NCBI GenBank assembly: GCA_022376925.1
Contig: JAIOJX010000031.1
Coordinates: 138,774,854 to 138,838,853 of the forward strand
Source of the DNA: Tragulus kanchil
Taxonomy: Eukaryota; Chordata; Mammalia; Artiodactyla; Tragulidae
Direction: 5' to 3'
DNA: 64,000 bases
The position numbers and the translations under genes are program-made. Positions 34,969 to 46,390 of this stretch are shown piece by piece. A model generated the notes under the pieces. It did not search any database. It had not been told where the DNA came from and worked only from the letters and a program-made list of their open reading frames with translations. Within the stretch, counting starts at the first letter, position 1. Each line of letters starts with the position of its first letter.

Positions 34969-35507
34969 TTCAGGGTATCAACTTCCTGTTGCTTCTGTAA
35001 CAAAGACCACAAACTCAGGGGCTTGAAACAATACGAATTTATTATGCATTTTATAGTTCTGTGGGTTATGAATCTGACATGGCTGCTTACTGGACAAAAC
35101 CCAAAATGTCTGTGGGGCTGCATTTCTTCTGAAGATGCCAGGGGTTAATCTGTTTCTTTGTCTTTTTCAGCTTCTGCAGACCCCTCATGATCCTTGGCTT
35201 TAGGCACCCTACTTCCATCTTGAAAGCCAGCAATGGCAGGTCAAGTCCTCCTCAGATTTGAATGACTCTGATCTTCCATAGTCACATCTCCCTCTCTGCC
35301 TCCCTCTTCCACTTTTAAGGACCCTCTTCCACTTTTGTGATTGCATTGGGTCCACCTGTATAATCCAGAATGATCTCAAAGGTCAGTTGATTAGCAATCT
35401 TAATTCTGTCTACAATCGTAGGTCCCCCTTAATGTGTAACTGCAGGTTCTGGGGACAAGGATGTGGATATCTTGCAGGTGCTGTTATTCTGCTTGCTGGA
35501 TTCAGTG
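34969..35507 (-). repeat. MLT1-like LTR, second copy
   Basis: Copy of 33858-34396 in duplication L. Confidence 0.7.
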
Positions 35508-35741
35508 AATGGGTAAGTAAATACAAATTTCTTGCCCACCCAAGTTCATGACCTGAGATTGGAGTCATGACACTGTTGTGTGTATCTATGACAAGAAGAA
35601 ACTCTGGTTTTGAGTTAGAGATGAGGAAAGGTCGTGAGGTTTCATCTCTGAATCATTCTGCTCTAAGAAACATGCTCAAACAACTGGGCCCAACCTTGGG
35701 AAGTGAGATCCTGAATGTGGGAATCACGAAACCATACAATC

Positions 35742-36590
35742 TTGCTGTTCAGTTGCTAAGTCGTGCCTGACTCTTTTCGACCCAAGAACTGTAGCACACT
35801 CAGCTTCCCTGTTCTTCACAATCTCCCACAGTTGGCTCAGACTCCTATCTATTGACTCAGTGATGCCATCCAACCATCTTATTCTCTGTTGCCCCCTTCT
35901 CGTCCTGCCCACAGTCTTACCCAGCATCAGGGGCTTTTCCAATGAATGGGCTCTTGGCATTAGGTGGCCAAAGGAATGGGGCTTGAGCTTCAGTATCAGT
36001 CCTAATGAATATTCAGGGTTTATTTCCTTTACAATTGACCGTTTTGATCTCCTTCCAGTCCAAGGGATTCTCAAGCGTCTTATCCAGCACCATAATTCAA
36101 AAGTATTAACTCTTTGCCACTCAACTTTCTTTATGGTCCAACTCTCACATCTGTACATGACTACTGGAAAAACCTCAGCTTTGACTAGACATCCATTTGT
36201 CGGCCAAGTGATGCCTCTTCTTTTTAATATGCTGTCTAGGTTTCTCATAGCTTTCAAGGAGCAAGCACCTTTTAATTTCCAGGCTGCAGTCACTGCCGTC
36301 AGTGATTTTGAAGCCCAAGAAAATAATATCTGTTACTATCTCCACTTTGTTCCCCCTCTATCTGCCATGAAGTGATGAGACCAGATACCATGATTTTAGT
36401 TTTTTCAAGTTTTAGGACAGCTTTTTCACTTTCCTCTTTCAACCTCATCAAGAAGCTCATTAGTTTCTCTTTGCTTTCTGCCACTGTGGTAGTATCATCT
36501 ACATATCTGAGGTTGTTGATATTTCTCCTGGCAATCTTGAGTCTAGTTTGTGCTTTGCTCAGTCTGGCATTTCACATGATGTACTCTGCA
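35742..36590 (-). pseudogene. BovB (RTE-class LINE) C-terminal ORF remnant
   Basis: The minus strand encodes the end of an RTE-type reverse-transcriptase ORF. A 189-codon frame (36293-35724) contains 'VMYRCESWTIKK', 'RLRIPWTGRRSKRSI', 'INPEYSLGLILKLK' and 'GQQRIRWLDGITESID', typical of the BovB C-terminal region. Upstream residues ('MAESKEKLMSFLMRLKEESE') follow at 36484-36299 in another frame, so at least one frameshift breaks it. 5' truncated: no endonuclease domain or fingers/palm region is present. The last part is a third copy of the segment shared by duplications L and M. Confidence 0.85.
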
Positions 36591-36802
36591 CTTGGACTTC
36601 CCTGGTGGCTCAGACAGTAAAGATCTGCCTGCAATGTAGGAGACATGGGTTTGATCTCTGGGTTGGGAAGATCTCCTGGAGCAGGGAATGGCTACGTACT
36701 GTAGTATTCTTGCCCAGAGAGCTCCATGGACAGAGGAAGCTGGTGGGCTACAGTCCATGGAGTCTCAAAGAGTCAGGCACAGCTAAGCGACTAACACACA
36801 CA
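36591..36802 (+). repeat. Bov-tA type SINE nested in BovB
   Basis: Forward Bov-tA: 'cttccctggtggctcagaca', 'ctgcctgcaatgtaggagac', 'gggctacagtccatggagtc', 'cacagctaagcgactaacac'. Inserted in BovB between 'gtactctgca' and 'attctgcatgta', a likely short target-site duplication. BovB resumes at 36803-36859. Duplicated at 37705-37916. Confidence 0.9.
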
Positions 36803-36884
36803 TTCTGCATGTAATTTAAACAAGCACAGCCTTGATGCACTCCTTCCCCAAGTTTGAACGGGGGTTCAGCTTCCCTGCTTCTGT

Positions 36885-37704
36885 ACTCTTTTCGACCCAA
36901 GAACTGTAGCACACTCAGCTTCCCTGTTCTTCACAATCTCCCACAGTTGGCTCAGACTCCTATCTATTGACTCAGTGATGCCATCCAACCATCTTATTCT
37001 CTGTTGCCCCCTTCTCGTCCTGCCCACAGTCTTACCCAGCATCAGGGGCTTTTCCAATGAATGGGCTCTTGGCATTAGGTGGCCAAAGGAATGGGGCTTG
37101 AGCTTCAGTATCAGTCCTAATGAATATTCAGGGTTTATTTCCTTTACAATTGACCGTTTTGATCTCCTTCCAGTCCAAGGGATTCTCAAGCGTCTTATCC
37201 AGCACCATAATTCAAAAGTATTAACTCTTTGCCACTCAACTTTCTTTATGGTCCAACTCTCACATCTGTACATGACTACTGGAAAAACCTCAGCTTTGAC
37301 TAGACATCCATTTGTCGGCCAAGTGATGCCTCTTCTTTTTAATATGCTGTCTAGGTTTCTCATAGCTTTCAAGGAGCAAGCACCTTTTAATTTCCAGGCT
37401 GCAGTCACTGCCGTCAGTGATTTTGAAGCCCAAGAAAATAATATCTGTTACTATCTCCACTTTTTCCCCATCTATCTGCCATGAAGTGATGAGACCAGAT
37501 ACCATGATTTTAGTTTTTTCAAGTTTTAGGACAGCTTTTTCACTTTCCTCTTTCAACCTCATCAAGAAGCTCATTAGTTTCTCTTTGCTTTCTGCCACTG
37601 TGGTAGTATCATCTACATATCTGAGGTTGTTGATATTTCTCCTGGCAATCTTGAGTCTAGTTTGTGCTTTGCTCAGTCTGGCATTTCACATGATGTACTC
37701 TGCA
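36885..37704 (-). pseudogene. BovB C-terminal ORF remnant, second copy
   Basis: Copy of the BovB remnant at 35770-36590 within duplication M, with BovB resuming at 37917-37973 after the nested SINE. One local difference ('ccacttttt' against 'ccactttgttccc' near 36350) places the upstream part in a 102-codon frame (37598-37290). Also non-functional: it covers only the C-terminal end of the ORF. Confidence 0.8.
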
Positions 37705-37916
37705 CTTGGACTTCCCTGGTGGCTCAGACAGTAAAGATCTGCCTGCAATGTAGGAGACATGGGTTTGATCTCTGGGTTGGGAAGATCTCCTGGAGCAGGG
37801 AATGGCTACGTACTGTAGTATTCTTGCCCAGAGAGCTCCATGGACAGAGGAAGCTGGTGGGCTACAGTCCATGGAGTCTCAAAGAGTCAGGCACAGCTAA
37901 GCGACTAACACACACA
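37705..37916 (+). repeat. Bov-tA type SINE, second copy
   Basis: Copy of 36591-36802 in duplication M. Confidence 0.9.
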
Positions 37917-38129
37917 TTCTGCATGTAAGTTAAACAAGCACAGCCTTGATGCACTCCTTCCCCAAGTTTGAACAATACGAATAATCATAGGGCTGTAATA
38001 ACCTAGGACTGCCAAGGATCAGGGAAGGAATCTGGTCCAATCTCACTCGGACAGAGATCTGCCATATATTCCTGTACCTCTATCTTCACCTCCACCATCT
38101 GGTCCAGCAGACCATCCCATCATTTTGCC

Positions 38130-38935
38130 CCTCCGCCAATCTCGCAAGTTGACCGCCTGCTTCCACTCATGCCCCACGTGGTCATCTCATCACACCACAA
38201 CCAGAGAGTGTCTAAAGAGGCCAACTGGATTGTATCACTCCCTATAGCCATTCCTCTTAGGATGCAATTCAGACTCTGCCCTCCATACCGTAGTCCATAT
38301 GGCCCTATGATATGGCAGCACCTGTCTCTCTGACCTTATCTTCTGTCGCTCTTCCCCAGTTTGTGCTCTACAAGACTTGCTCTTTCTCTGTTCTTAAAAT
38401 TACGTTAAGGTGGTCCTCATCCCTGTATATGGCGTACATACATTCCCTTTAACTGGAAGTATTCTCCCCTGGATCTTTCTGAGGTTTCCTTTCTGGCTTC
38501 ATTCAGGTCTCTTTCTTAGACAGGACTTCCCCAGTGTCTTTGCTTTGCTTTATCATATGTATCACCAGTTTTCTTTGCTTTCTCAATTCCATATTCTCTA
38601 GAACAGTGGTCCCCAGCCTTTTTGGCACCAGAGACTAATTTCATGTAAGACAGTTTCTCCGTGGATGGTGGAAGGGGGTGGGAATAGTTTGTAGATGATT
38701 CAAGCATTACATTTATTGTACATTTTATTTCTATTATTACTGCATCAGTTCTACCTCAGATCATTAGGCTTTAGACCCTGAGGGTTGGGGACCCCTGCTA
38801 GAATATAAGCTTCATGAAGGATGGAACTCTGACAACCATATTTATCACTGTAAACTGAGCATCCAATACATTACCTGGCACATAGAAGATTCGCTGTAAA
38901 TATTTGTTGAATAAATGACCAAATGAATGAATGTC
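38130..38935 (+). repeat. L2 LINE 3' region, split by a hAT element
   Basis: Old L2 layout: 'ctggattgtatcactcccta', 'ttaggatgcaattcagactc', 'ttcattcaggtctctttctt', 'ctagaatataagcttcatga', 'acctggcacatagaagattc', 'aatatttgttgaataaatga'. Interrupted at 38604-38797. Repeated at 39210-40015. Confidence 0.75.
38604..38797. mobile_element. Non-autonomous hAT-Charlie element (MER1-like)
   Basis: Terminal inverted repeats CAGTGGTCCCCAGCC (left) and GGTTGGGGACCCCTG (right) match at 13 of 15 positions. Interior: 'tttttggcaccagagactaa', 'gatgattcaagcattacatt', 'gtacattttatttctattat'. Length 194 bp, internally deleted, no transposase. CTAGAA borders both ends, consistent with a decayed 8-bp target-site duplication. 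Confidence 0.8.
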
Positions 38936-39209
38936 CAGAGGACCTCAGGTACCACTCTGAAAGCTCCCATTGCTAGGGACTACTGCAATATGTTATTAGT
39001 AAATTGAACATTTGTTTCATTTAGAATTAGGAAAACTGTAAGATTCATTTCCATCAGCAGAGAGAAATATGCAAATTCAGTCTATGGTGAGGACTTCCCA
39101 GAATAAGTAAGCTAATCACATGTCAGGATTGTGGTAGGTGCCCAGAGGGAGACAGAGAAGAACACGACACAGCACCATCTGGTCCAGCAGACCATCCCAT
39201 CATTTTGCC

Positions 39210-40015
39210 CCTCCGCCAATCTCGCAAGTTGACCGCCTGCTTCCACTCATGCCCCACGTGGTCATCTCATCACACCACAACCAGAGAGTGTCTAAAGAGG
39301 CCAACTGGATTGTATCACTCCCTATAGCCATTCCTCTTAGGATGCAATTCAGACTCTGCCCTCCATACCGTAGTCCATATGGCCCTATGATATGGCAGCA
39401 CCTGTCTCTCTGACCTTATCTTCTGTCGCTCTTCCCCAGTTTGTGCTCTACAAGACTTGCTCTTTCTCTGTTCTTAAAATTACGTTAAGGTGGTCCTCAT
39501 CCCTGTATATGGCGTACATACATTCCCTTTAACTGGAAGTATTCTCCCCTGGATCTTTCTGAGGTTTCCTTTCTGGCTTCATTCAGGTCTCTTTCTTAGA
39601 CAGGACTTCCCCAGTGTCTTTGCTTTGCTTTATCATATGTATCACCAGTTTTCTTTGCTTTCTCAATTCCATATTCTCTAGAACAGTGGTCCCCAGCCTT
39701 TTTGGCACCAGAGACTAATTTCATGTAAGACAGTTTCTCCGTGGATGGTGGAAGGGGGTGGGAATAGTTTGTAGATGATTCAAGCATTACATTTATTGTA
39801 CATTTTATTTCTATTATTACTGCATCAGTTCTACCTCAGATCATTAGGCTTTAGACCCTGAGGGTTGGGGACCCCTGCTAGAATATAAGCTTCATGAAGG
39901 ATGGAACTCTGACAACCATATTTATCACTGTAAACTGAGCATCCAATACATTACCTGGCACATAGAAGATTCGCTGTAAATATTTGTTGAATAAATGACC
40001 AAATGAATGAATGTC
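39210..40015 (+). repeat. L2 LINE 3' region, second copy
   Basis: Copy of 38130-38935 in duplication N. Confidence 0.75.
39684..39877. mobile_element. hAT-Charlie element (MER1-like), second copy
   Basis: Copy of 38604-38797 in duplication N. Confidence 0.8.
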
Positions 40016-40259
40016 CAGAGGACCTCAGGTACCACTCTGAAAGCTCCCATTGCTAGGGACTACTGCAATATGTTATTAGTAAATTGAACATTTGTTTCAT
40101 TTAGAATTAGGAAAACTGTAAGATTCATTTCCATCAGCAGAGAGAAATATGCAAATTCAGTCTATGGTGAGGACTTCCCAGAATAAGTAAGCTAATCACA
40201 TGTCAGGATTGTGGTAGGTGCCCAGAGGGAGACAGAGAAGAACACGACACAGCACCATC

Positions 40260-41904
40260 CCTTGAGGAAATTACAGACTGGTAGGGCAAGAGACACACAT
40301 ACACACATTTTTCTGTTTTTCTGACACAGCAGAATGACATAAAGCATGAAATATGGATAAACCTCGGAAGCAGCAAATGAACTTTGGCACCTTTGCTGTC
40401 ACAGAATTGGTGGCCTGTGGCCTCTGTCAGCTGATTTCAACAGGAGGATATTAATTTTACTGCTTAATTACACCAGAACAAGCCAGGATCTTTTTTTAAC
40501 GTGAATTTCCCTCTGGGGTCCTGATATTTGTCTTACGTTATTGCCAAGCACTAGAGAGGAGCAACAAACAGAAGAAGGCTCTTAATATTTGGAATTCTAG
40601 GCCCTGCTGTGAGTTATTTGCTGTTCCATTTGGAGCTGGAGGATGCAGGCCCTTCATCTGTTCCCAAGAATTCTGAGCTGAGCCCTGGGAGCCAGGGAGG
40701 GCTGGGTAAGGCAGCCAGAGAGTATCCTAGACTTTACTAAACCACATGAATTTTCTCATTTGAACCTCTCAATCATTCCACATGAAGAAGATCATGGCCG
40801 CACTGTTTTTCAAATGAGGAAACAGAGGCATGGATAGGAAATGTGGCTTATTTGCCCAGGACTCGACAGTCAGAGCAAAGATGGCATTAGAAATCATATA
40901 TGCAAACTCCAGCCTGACATGTTTGCCACCAAGCCCGAGATTTCAGCCAGGATATCGACTTCTGTGCCAAATCACACGACAACACTGCATCACTTATCCT
41001 CTACAAATATCATGTTTTTCCCATTGACAGCTTCCGGTTCGCATATGTGTTTAATTAACATTTTTAATTAAAGCCATAATGTGCAACAATCATATGTTTT
41101 CCAGAAGTTACATTATTCTGGGTCTGAAATGGTGCCAGTTTGCACATGCTAGGTAAATTATTTTAATTTTTCCAGTGAGATCTTTTGATAAATTTTTATA
41201 AAATGAAAATCCAACTGACTAGGCTTTGTTGTTACTGCTTGTTGACTTTTAAAAAATTATTTTGTAGAGATTCTTCATCATGTTGGACACTGAAGGCTCC
41301 ATTCCACGTCGTGGTCAGATAATGAACAACTGGGGAGAGATATTCCTAAATGCCTAGAAGTAGAAAGGTTTCCAGTCTTTGAAGATGGGCTGCATGTACT
41401 GGGACATGCATTTTGCAATCATCCAGGCAGTTCAGAATTGTGTTGGAACCTTCATTTCTTGTTTTCACAGTCTCAAGATCAACCAGAAGTGAGAATTTAG
41501 GGTTTTCTTCTTTATTTGTTTGTTTTTCCTGAGCATGTATAGAGCCATGAGAAGGCAGGTGGCTTTCTGGATTCCTAGGAAGAGGCTGAAGCTTTACAAA
41601 CACTTTAATCCCCAAAGCATCTCATTCCACAACCTTTCCTCCCAAGTTTTATGGATGGTCTATTGTTCGCCACAACTGTTATTCAATGCCTCAGGCAGCA
41701 GAAGCTAAAACATCTGCCTGTAAGTGTGTATGAGCAATGCCTCCATGTAGCTATTCTAGAACTAACTGGATACTGAATTAGGCAAGGTAAAGGCAAGACT
41801 TTTAAGCTGGTCTTCCAGGGAACCACCAGACTGGTCAGATTGTTAACTGTTAAAATTCTCTTTTGTAAAATGTTGTTGGGGTCTACCATGTTAATTTCTG
41901 CTGT
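40260..41904. other. Single-copy DNA, partly AT-rich
   Basis: Contains a weak MIR-like stretch at 40760-40890 ('tcaaatgaggaaacagaggc') and an AT-rich block at 40980-41240 with two TTAATTAA sites. No gene recognised; open frames under 90 codons. Confidence 0.4.
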
Positions 41905-42020
41905 TCAGTAAAATGATTTAGCTATACATTATATTCTTTTTCATATTCTTTTCATAATGCTCTATTAGAGGATACTTATTATAGTTTCCTATGCTATACA
42001 GTAGGACCTTGTTGGGGCAG
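41905..42020 (-). repeat. L1 3' end fragment
   Basis: Reverse ruminant L1 3' UTR: 'ttctttttcatattcttttc', 'gctatacagtaggaccttgt'. Confidence 0.75.
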
Positions 42021-42225
42021 AAGGGGAGGCAGACTATTCCATAGAGAATAGATAACCAACAAGGCTCTACTGTCATTGTTATCATCCTTGAGGTTTACTC
42101 TGCTGCCCTGGATGGTTACTGGGAATATGGGCTATTATTCTCAAGATTACCAGAGAAGGAAATGGACCAGGGTCAGTTAAAGCACAATGGAGTCCACCTT
42201 TGTTATGAAGGTTCAACTACTTTTC

Positions 42226-42505
42226 CTTTTTTTTTTTTCCACTTTTGCCCTCTTTTTATTGGTTTATTATCTATCCATTTTCATCCATCTTCACTCCTTG
42301 GCCTGTGTGGACTTCCCACTGCAGCGGCCTTTCCCACCTCAGAGCACTGGCCCTGTGTGCATGTGCTCCAGAGTGCTGGCCCACAATGGGACACACTGGT
42401 CCAGCTGCTCTATGGCACACATTATCCTCCCAGACCAGGGATTGAACCAGTGCCCCCTGTACTACAAGGCAGACTCTCCACCCACTGGACCACCAGGGAA
42501 GCCCC
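42226..42505 (-). repeat. CHR-type SINE
   Basis: Reverse CHR element: poly-T tail, 'cttggcctgtgtggacttcc', 'atgtgctccagagtgctggc', 'actggaccaccagggaagcc'. Target-site duplication AACTACTTTTC (42215-42225) and AAATACTTTTC (42506-42516). Older copy without the C-rich block. Confidence 0.9.
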
Positions 42506-42745
42506 AAATACTTTTCTTGATTAAGCTTTCACCTGGTTTCTTTAAGGTTTTGTTTTTAATTTAATTGTCAGAAGTTGCTTTTGACTGACTCTTGCCAGTT
42601 CTTCATATTTTTATGGAGTGGTAGACTTTTGGAATCCCCTTATTTCATCATTTTTGCTGATATCACTACAGTACAGGGATTTTTAAAGCACTGTATTTAA
42701 TGGGTGCATAACGTTTACTGTGGCTTCCTTAGCTCCTGGTGTCTT

Positions 42746-43078
42746 TTTTTTTTTTTAAAGATTTATTTATTTATTTATTTTGGGCGGGGGGTCGGGTTAG
42801 GGAGGGAGGGGAGCGGGCGGGCCACTTCTATTGGTCTTTCATTTCTCTATTTTCATCCCTCTTTGTTCTTTGGCTCCTGTGGGCCTCCCATCGCGGTGGC
42901 GTCTGTCGTTGCAGAGCGCTGGCTCTGGGCACATGCGCTCCAGAGCTCTGGCTCGGTAATTGGACACATCGGTCCAGCCACTCCGCGGCACATGGGATCT
43001 TCCCAGGCCAGGGATCGCACCGGCGCCCCTTGCACTGCAAGGCGGTGTCCTTACCCACTGGACCACCAGGGGAAGCCC
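42746..43078 (-). repeat. Young CHR-type SINE with extra G/C-rich block
   Basis: Reverse element. From left: poly-T, (TTTA)n, a G-rich block (about 42781-42820), 'ccacttctattggtctttca', 'attggacacatcggtccagc', 'ccttgcactgcaaggcggtg' and the head 'ctggaccaccaggggaagcc'. Target-site duplication of 14/15 matches, AGCTCCTGGTGTCTT (42731-42745) and AGCCCCTGGTGTCTT (43079-43093). Many CpGs remain. Closest relative in the window is 53996-54324. Confidence 0.92.
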
Positions 43079-43282
43079 AGCCCCTGGTGTCTTGATGGGC
43101 ATTTATCAATTGTTTTCATTTTGTCATCTGTAGTCCCGCACCACTTGTCCATTCACCTTCCCTCACAGCTCTAATTATTTCAATAGGCTGATTTCTACAG
43201 TGAATATGTAGGTGAAAGAATATAAATGATCAATGTTAAGAGAACACTTTCCAAGTTGATCTGTTAGAAATAAGACTACTAT

Positions 43283-43416
43283 AGGCCTTCCCCAGTGGTC
43301 CAGTGGTTAAACTCCACCCTTCCACTTCAGGGGTTGTGAATTCAATCCCCAGTCAGGAAATTAAATCTTGCAAACCACATGATGTGGCAAAAAATTCCCA
43401 AAGGAAAAAACAAACC
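43283..43416 (+). repeat. CHR-type SINE, short form
   Basis: Forward head 'ccttccccagtggtccagtg', B-box-like 'tgaattcaatccccagtcag', 'gatgtggcaaaaaattccc' and an A-rich end. Confidence 0.8.
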
Positions 43417-43419
43417 AAC

Positions 43420-44605
43420 AGTACATGATAAGATGTTCAACATCACTAATTATAGTGCAGATGTAAATCAAAACTACAATGAGGTGTCACCTCCTATGGT
43501 CAGAATGCCCAATCATCAAAAGATCTATAATTAATACATCCAGGAGAGGTAAGGAGAAAAGGGAACCCTCTACACTCTTGGTGGGAATGTACATTGGTGC
43601 AATCACTATGGAGAACAGTATGGAGGTTCCTTAAAAGATGAAAAATAGAGTTGCTATATGATCCAGCAGTCTCACTCATGGGCATGTATCTAAAGAAAAC
43701 TTCAATTCAAAAAGATACACATACCCCACTCTTCATAGTAGCACTATTCATAATAGCCAAGACATGGAAGCAACATAAATGTTCATCAACAGATAAATGG
43801 AAAAAAAAGATGTGATATTGTGATATGGGTGTGTGTGTTTGTGTCTGTGTGCTTAGTCGCTCAGTCATGTCCAACTCTGTAACCCCATGGACAGCAGCCC
43901 ATCAGGCTCTTCGGTCCATGGGGATTCCTCAGGCAAGAATACTGGAGTAGGTTGCCATACCCTTTTCCAGGGGTTTTTCCACACCCAGGGATCAAATCCA
44001 GGTCTCCCACATTGCAGGTAGATTCTTTACCATCTGAGCCACCATTGTGTGTGTTTCTGTGTGTGCATGTATATAATGGAATACTATTCAGACATAAAAA
44101 AGAATGAAATATTGCCATTTGCAGCAACATGGGTGAGATTATCCATCCTAAGGGATTATCATACTAAGTGAAGTAAGCCAGGCAGAGAAAGACAAATACT
44201 GTATGACATCACTTATATGTAGAATGTAAAATATGGAATGAATGAACTTACTACAAGACAGGGACAGACTCACAGATATAGGAAACAAACATATGGTTAC
44301 TAGTGGCGTGAAGGGTTGGGGAGGAATAAATCAGAAGCTTGGCATTAGCAGATACAGACTACTATACATAAAACAGTTAAACAATAAGGTCCTACTATGT
44401 AGCACAGGGAGCTACAGTCTATATCCTGTATTCCAAAATTTCACTATGAAAAAGAATTTCCATAATGGAAAAGAATATGAAGAAGAATATATGTGCATAT
44501 ATTATATATAAATATATGTATATATCTATATAAATACATAGATATATAGACATCTGAATCACTTTGTTGTATAGCAGACATTGTAAATCAATTATACCTA
44601 AAAAA
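43420..44605 (+). repeat. L1 LINE 3' end with nested SINE
   Basis: Forward ruminant L1: 'gtaaatcaaaactacaatga', 'actatggagaacagtatgga', 'cataatagccaagacatgga', 'tataatggaatactattcag', 'aaggtcctactatgtagcac', 'gaatcactttgttgtatagc', and an A-rich end. 5' truncated, no intact ORF. A (TA)-rich stretch lies at 44480-44550. A SINE interrupts it at 43833-44043. Confidence 0.9.
43833..44043 (-). repeat. Bov-tA type SINE nested in L1
   Basis: Reverse Bov-tA: 'gcttagtcgctcagtcatgt', 'gcaagaatactggagtaggt', 'ctttaccatctgagccacca'. Flanked on both sides by similar GT-rich runs, either duplicated target or a repeat that expanded afterwards. Confidence 0.9.
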
Positions 44606-44624
44606 AACAAATTAATAACAAAAT

Positions 44625-45020
44625 AAGACAAGAGGCCCAAAATGGAGTCACTTAATACTAACCTCCACATCACCAAACCAAGACTGAACTTAATTACAGT
44701 TTTGACTCTCAGAAATAGAATCTTAAACTAGTCAATCAGAAATCATCTGATCAACGTTAGTTAGATTATCTACCTGTTAAACTCTAGCTGTCCCTTATAA
44801 GGCAATAACCTTGCAATAACCAGTCTTATTTATTTATTTATTTTTTTGCCTAGTACAGCTTCCTTGCTTCTGTTCCCTTCTGCCTATAAAATCTCTGGCC
44901 TTCTATGGCTCTTCAGAGCTCCTTTCTATCTGCTAGATTAGATACTGCCTGATTCATGAATTGCTGAATAAAGTCAATAAGATCTTTAAAAATTTACCCA
45001 GTTGAATGTTGTTTTTTAAC
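44625..45020 (+). repeat. Probable solo ERV LTR
   Basis: Sits directly after the A-rich L1 tail. It has retroviral LTR layout: a TATA-like 'cctataaaatc' near 44884 and a polyadenylation signal 'aataaag' near 44967, followed by 'tttaaaaatttacccagttg'. No primer-binding site, internal genes or second LTR nearby. Family not named; ERV1-like by appearance. Confidence 0.55.
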
Positions 45021-45404
45021 AGATTGTATCATTTTTACTTCCACCAGCCATGTTTTAAAGTATTGCCTCACCCTCATCTTATCCCCAAAGAGTATTGTAA
45101 CTCAAGACATTAAGTACAATAGTCGGTAAAAGATAGTGCCTCATTGTTTTGTTTTACATGTCTGATTATCAGCAAGGACAAAATACTGATACTGTTTATT
45201 TGATGTTGCCATTGCTTCTTTGGTGGATTTCTGGTCAATAATGTTTGCTGTGAGGTGTCTTCCTTTTCGTTTATTTATAAGAGCTATTTGAGTAGTAAGA
45301 CTATTAGCCCTTAATGGTAATAATTGTAAATATTTGAAAACATAGGGCTTTAAAAGCACTTCTAATTTCACATACCCAACAAGTTCTCTTTGCTAAGCAT
45401 TTGT

Positions 45405-45765
45405 TCACTGTATCAGGTTGTATTACTAATGGAATAAATCCCCACAAGCTTAGTAGCTTAAAGCAATCCAGATGTATTCTCTCACAGTTACAGGGGTCAA
45501 AAGACCTAAAGTCAGGTGTCTGTAAGCAAGCCTAGTTCCTCCTTAAGGCTGTGATGGAAGAATCAGTCTTCTTACTACTATAGCTTTAATGGACACCTGT
45601 GGTGCTTGGTGTGGGGCTCCTGTTACCATTTGCAAAGCACACGAGTTCAGTCTCGGTTTCTGCCTTCACATCGCCTCTACTTCTGATTTCTCCTACATCC
45701 CATTACAAGGGACATTGTTATTAGAGCAGGCCCACTCAGATGATCCAAGATAATATCCCAAACTC
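45405..45765 (-). repeat. MLT1-like LTR (MaLR)
   Basis: Reverse MaLR order: 'gttgtattactaatggaata', 'cttagtagcttaaagcaatc', 'tctcacagttacaggggtca', 'aaagtcaggtgtctgtaagc', 'ttacaagggacattgttatt'. Confidence 0.6.
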
Positions 45766-45824
45766 AGTATTTTTAGCTTTATCACATCTTCAGAGTCTCC
45801 TTGCCATATTTTTTTCAGTGTTAT

Positions 45825-46045
45825 TTATTTTTATTTAATTTTTATTGGAGTATAGTTGCTTTACCCTGTCGTATTAGTTACTACTGTGTAGCAAAGTGAA
45901 ATAACTATATGTATACACATACCCCCTCCTTTTGGGACTTCCTGCCCATTTAGGTCACCACAGATCACTGAACAGAGATCCCTGTGCTATACAGTAGGTT
46001 CGTATTAGTTATCTATTTTATACATAGGATGAATAGGATGTGTAG
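45825..46045 (-). repeat. L1 3' end fragment
   Basis: Reverse ruminant L1: 'tttattggagtatagttgct', 'gtagcaaagtgaaataacta', 'gtgctatacagtaggttcgt', 'attagttatctattttatac'. Followed by a short (GATA)n run near 46050. Confidence 0.8.
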
Positions 46046-46194
46046 ATGATAGATAGATAGATGAGGATTGGTTCAGGTGACTTGGGGGGCCAGTAAGTCC
46101 AAATTGGCAGGGTAGGCTGTGATTCTTGAGACCCAAGAGAGAGCTGACACGCAGTCATAACTCTAAAAACAGTCTGGAGGTGGGAATTCTTTCT

Positions 46195-46390
46195 TTTTGA
46201 TGGGCCTTAGCCTCTTTCCTCAGCCCTGAAACTGACTGGATAAGACCCATCCCACATGATGAAGGGTCAAAAATCTACTTACTCAAAATCTACCAATTTA
46301 ACTGTTAATCCATCAGAAATTCTCTTCACTGCAGCATCTAGGCTGCTGTGGGCCAAGCAGCCCAGTCGACAGATAAAATTTACCATCACA
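46195..46390 (-). repeat. MLT2-like (ERVL) LTR fragment
   Basis: Reverse order 'ttactcaaaatctaccaatt', 'taactgttaatccatcagaa', 'agcccagtcgacagataaaa', 'tttaccatcaca' matches the start of an MLT2-type LTR read backwards. Confidence 0.55.

Larger units (their letters stand above)
33814..35992 (+). repeat. Local direct duplication L (about 1.07 kb x 2)
   Basis: Copy 1 is 33814-34881 and copy 2 is 34925-35992 (offset 1111), apparently identical, with a 43-bp filler (34882-34924). Contains an MLT1-like LTR and the 3' end of a BovB LINE. Confidence 0.95.
35770..37973 (+). repeat. Local direct duplication M (about 1.09 kb x 2)
   Basis: Copy 1 is 35770-36859 and copy 2 is 36885-37973 (offset 1115). 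The 25-bp filler (36860-36884) contains 'cagcttccctg', which also occurs just inside copy 2. 35770-35992 overlaps duplication L and so is present three times. Confidence 0.95.
38093..40259 (+). repeat. Local direct duplication N (1,080 bp x 2)
   Basis: 38093-39172 and 39173-40252 look base-for-base identical and abut without filler. The join falls in the shared heptamer CACCATC. Contains an L2 end with a hAT element. Confidence 0.97.

Noticed and set aside
44480..44560. Separate AT-rich microsatellite locus
   Set aside because: It is the known AT-rich part of the L1 3' end and lies inside that element.
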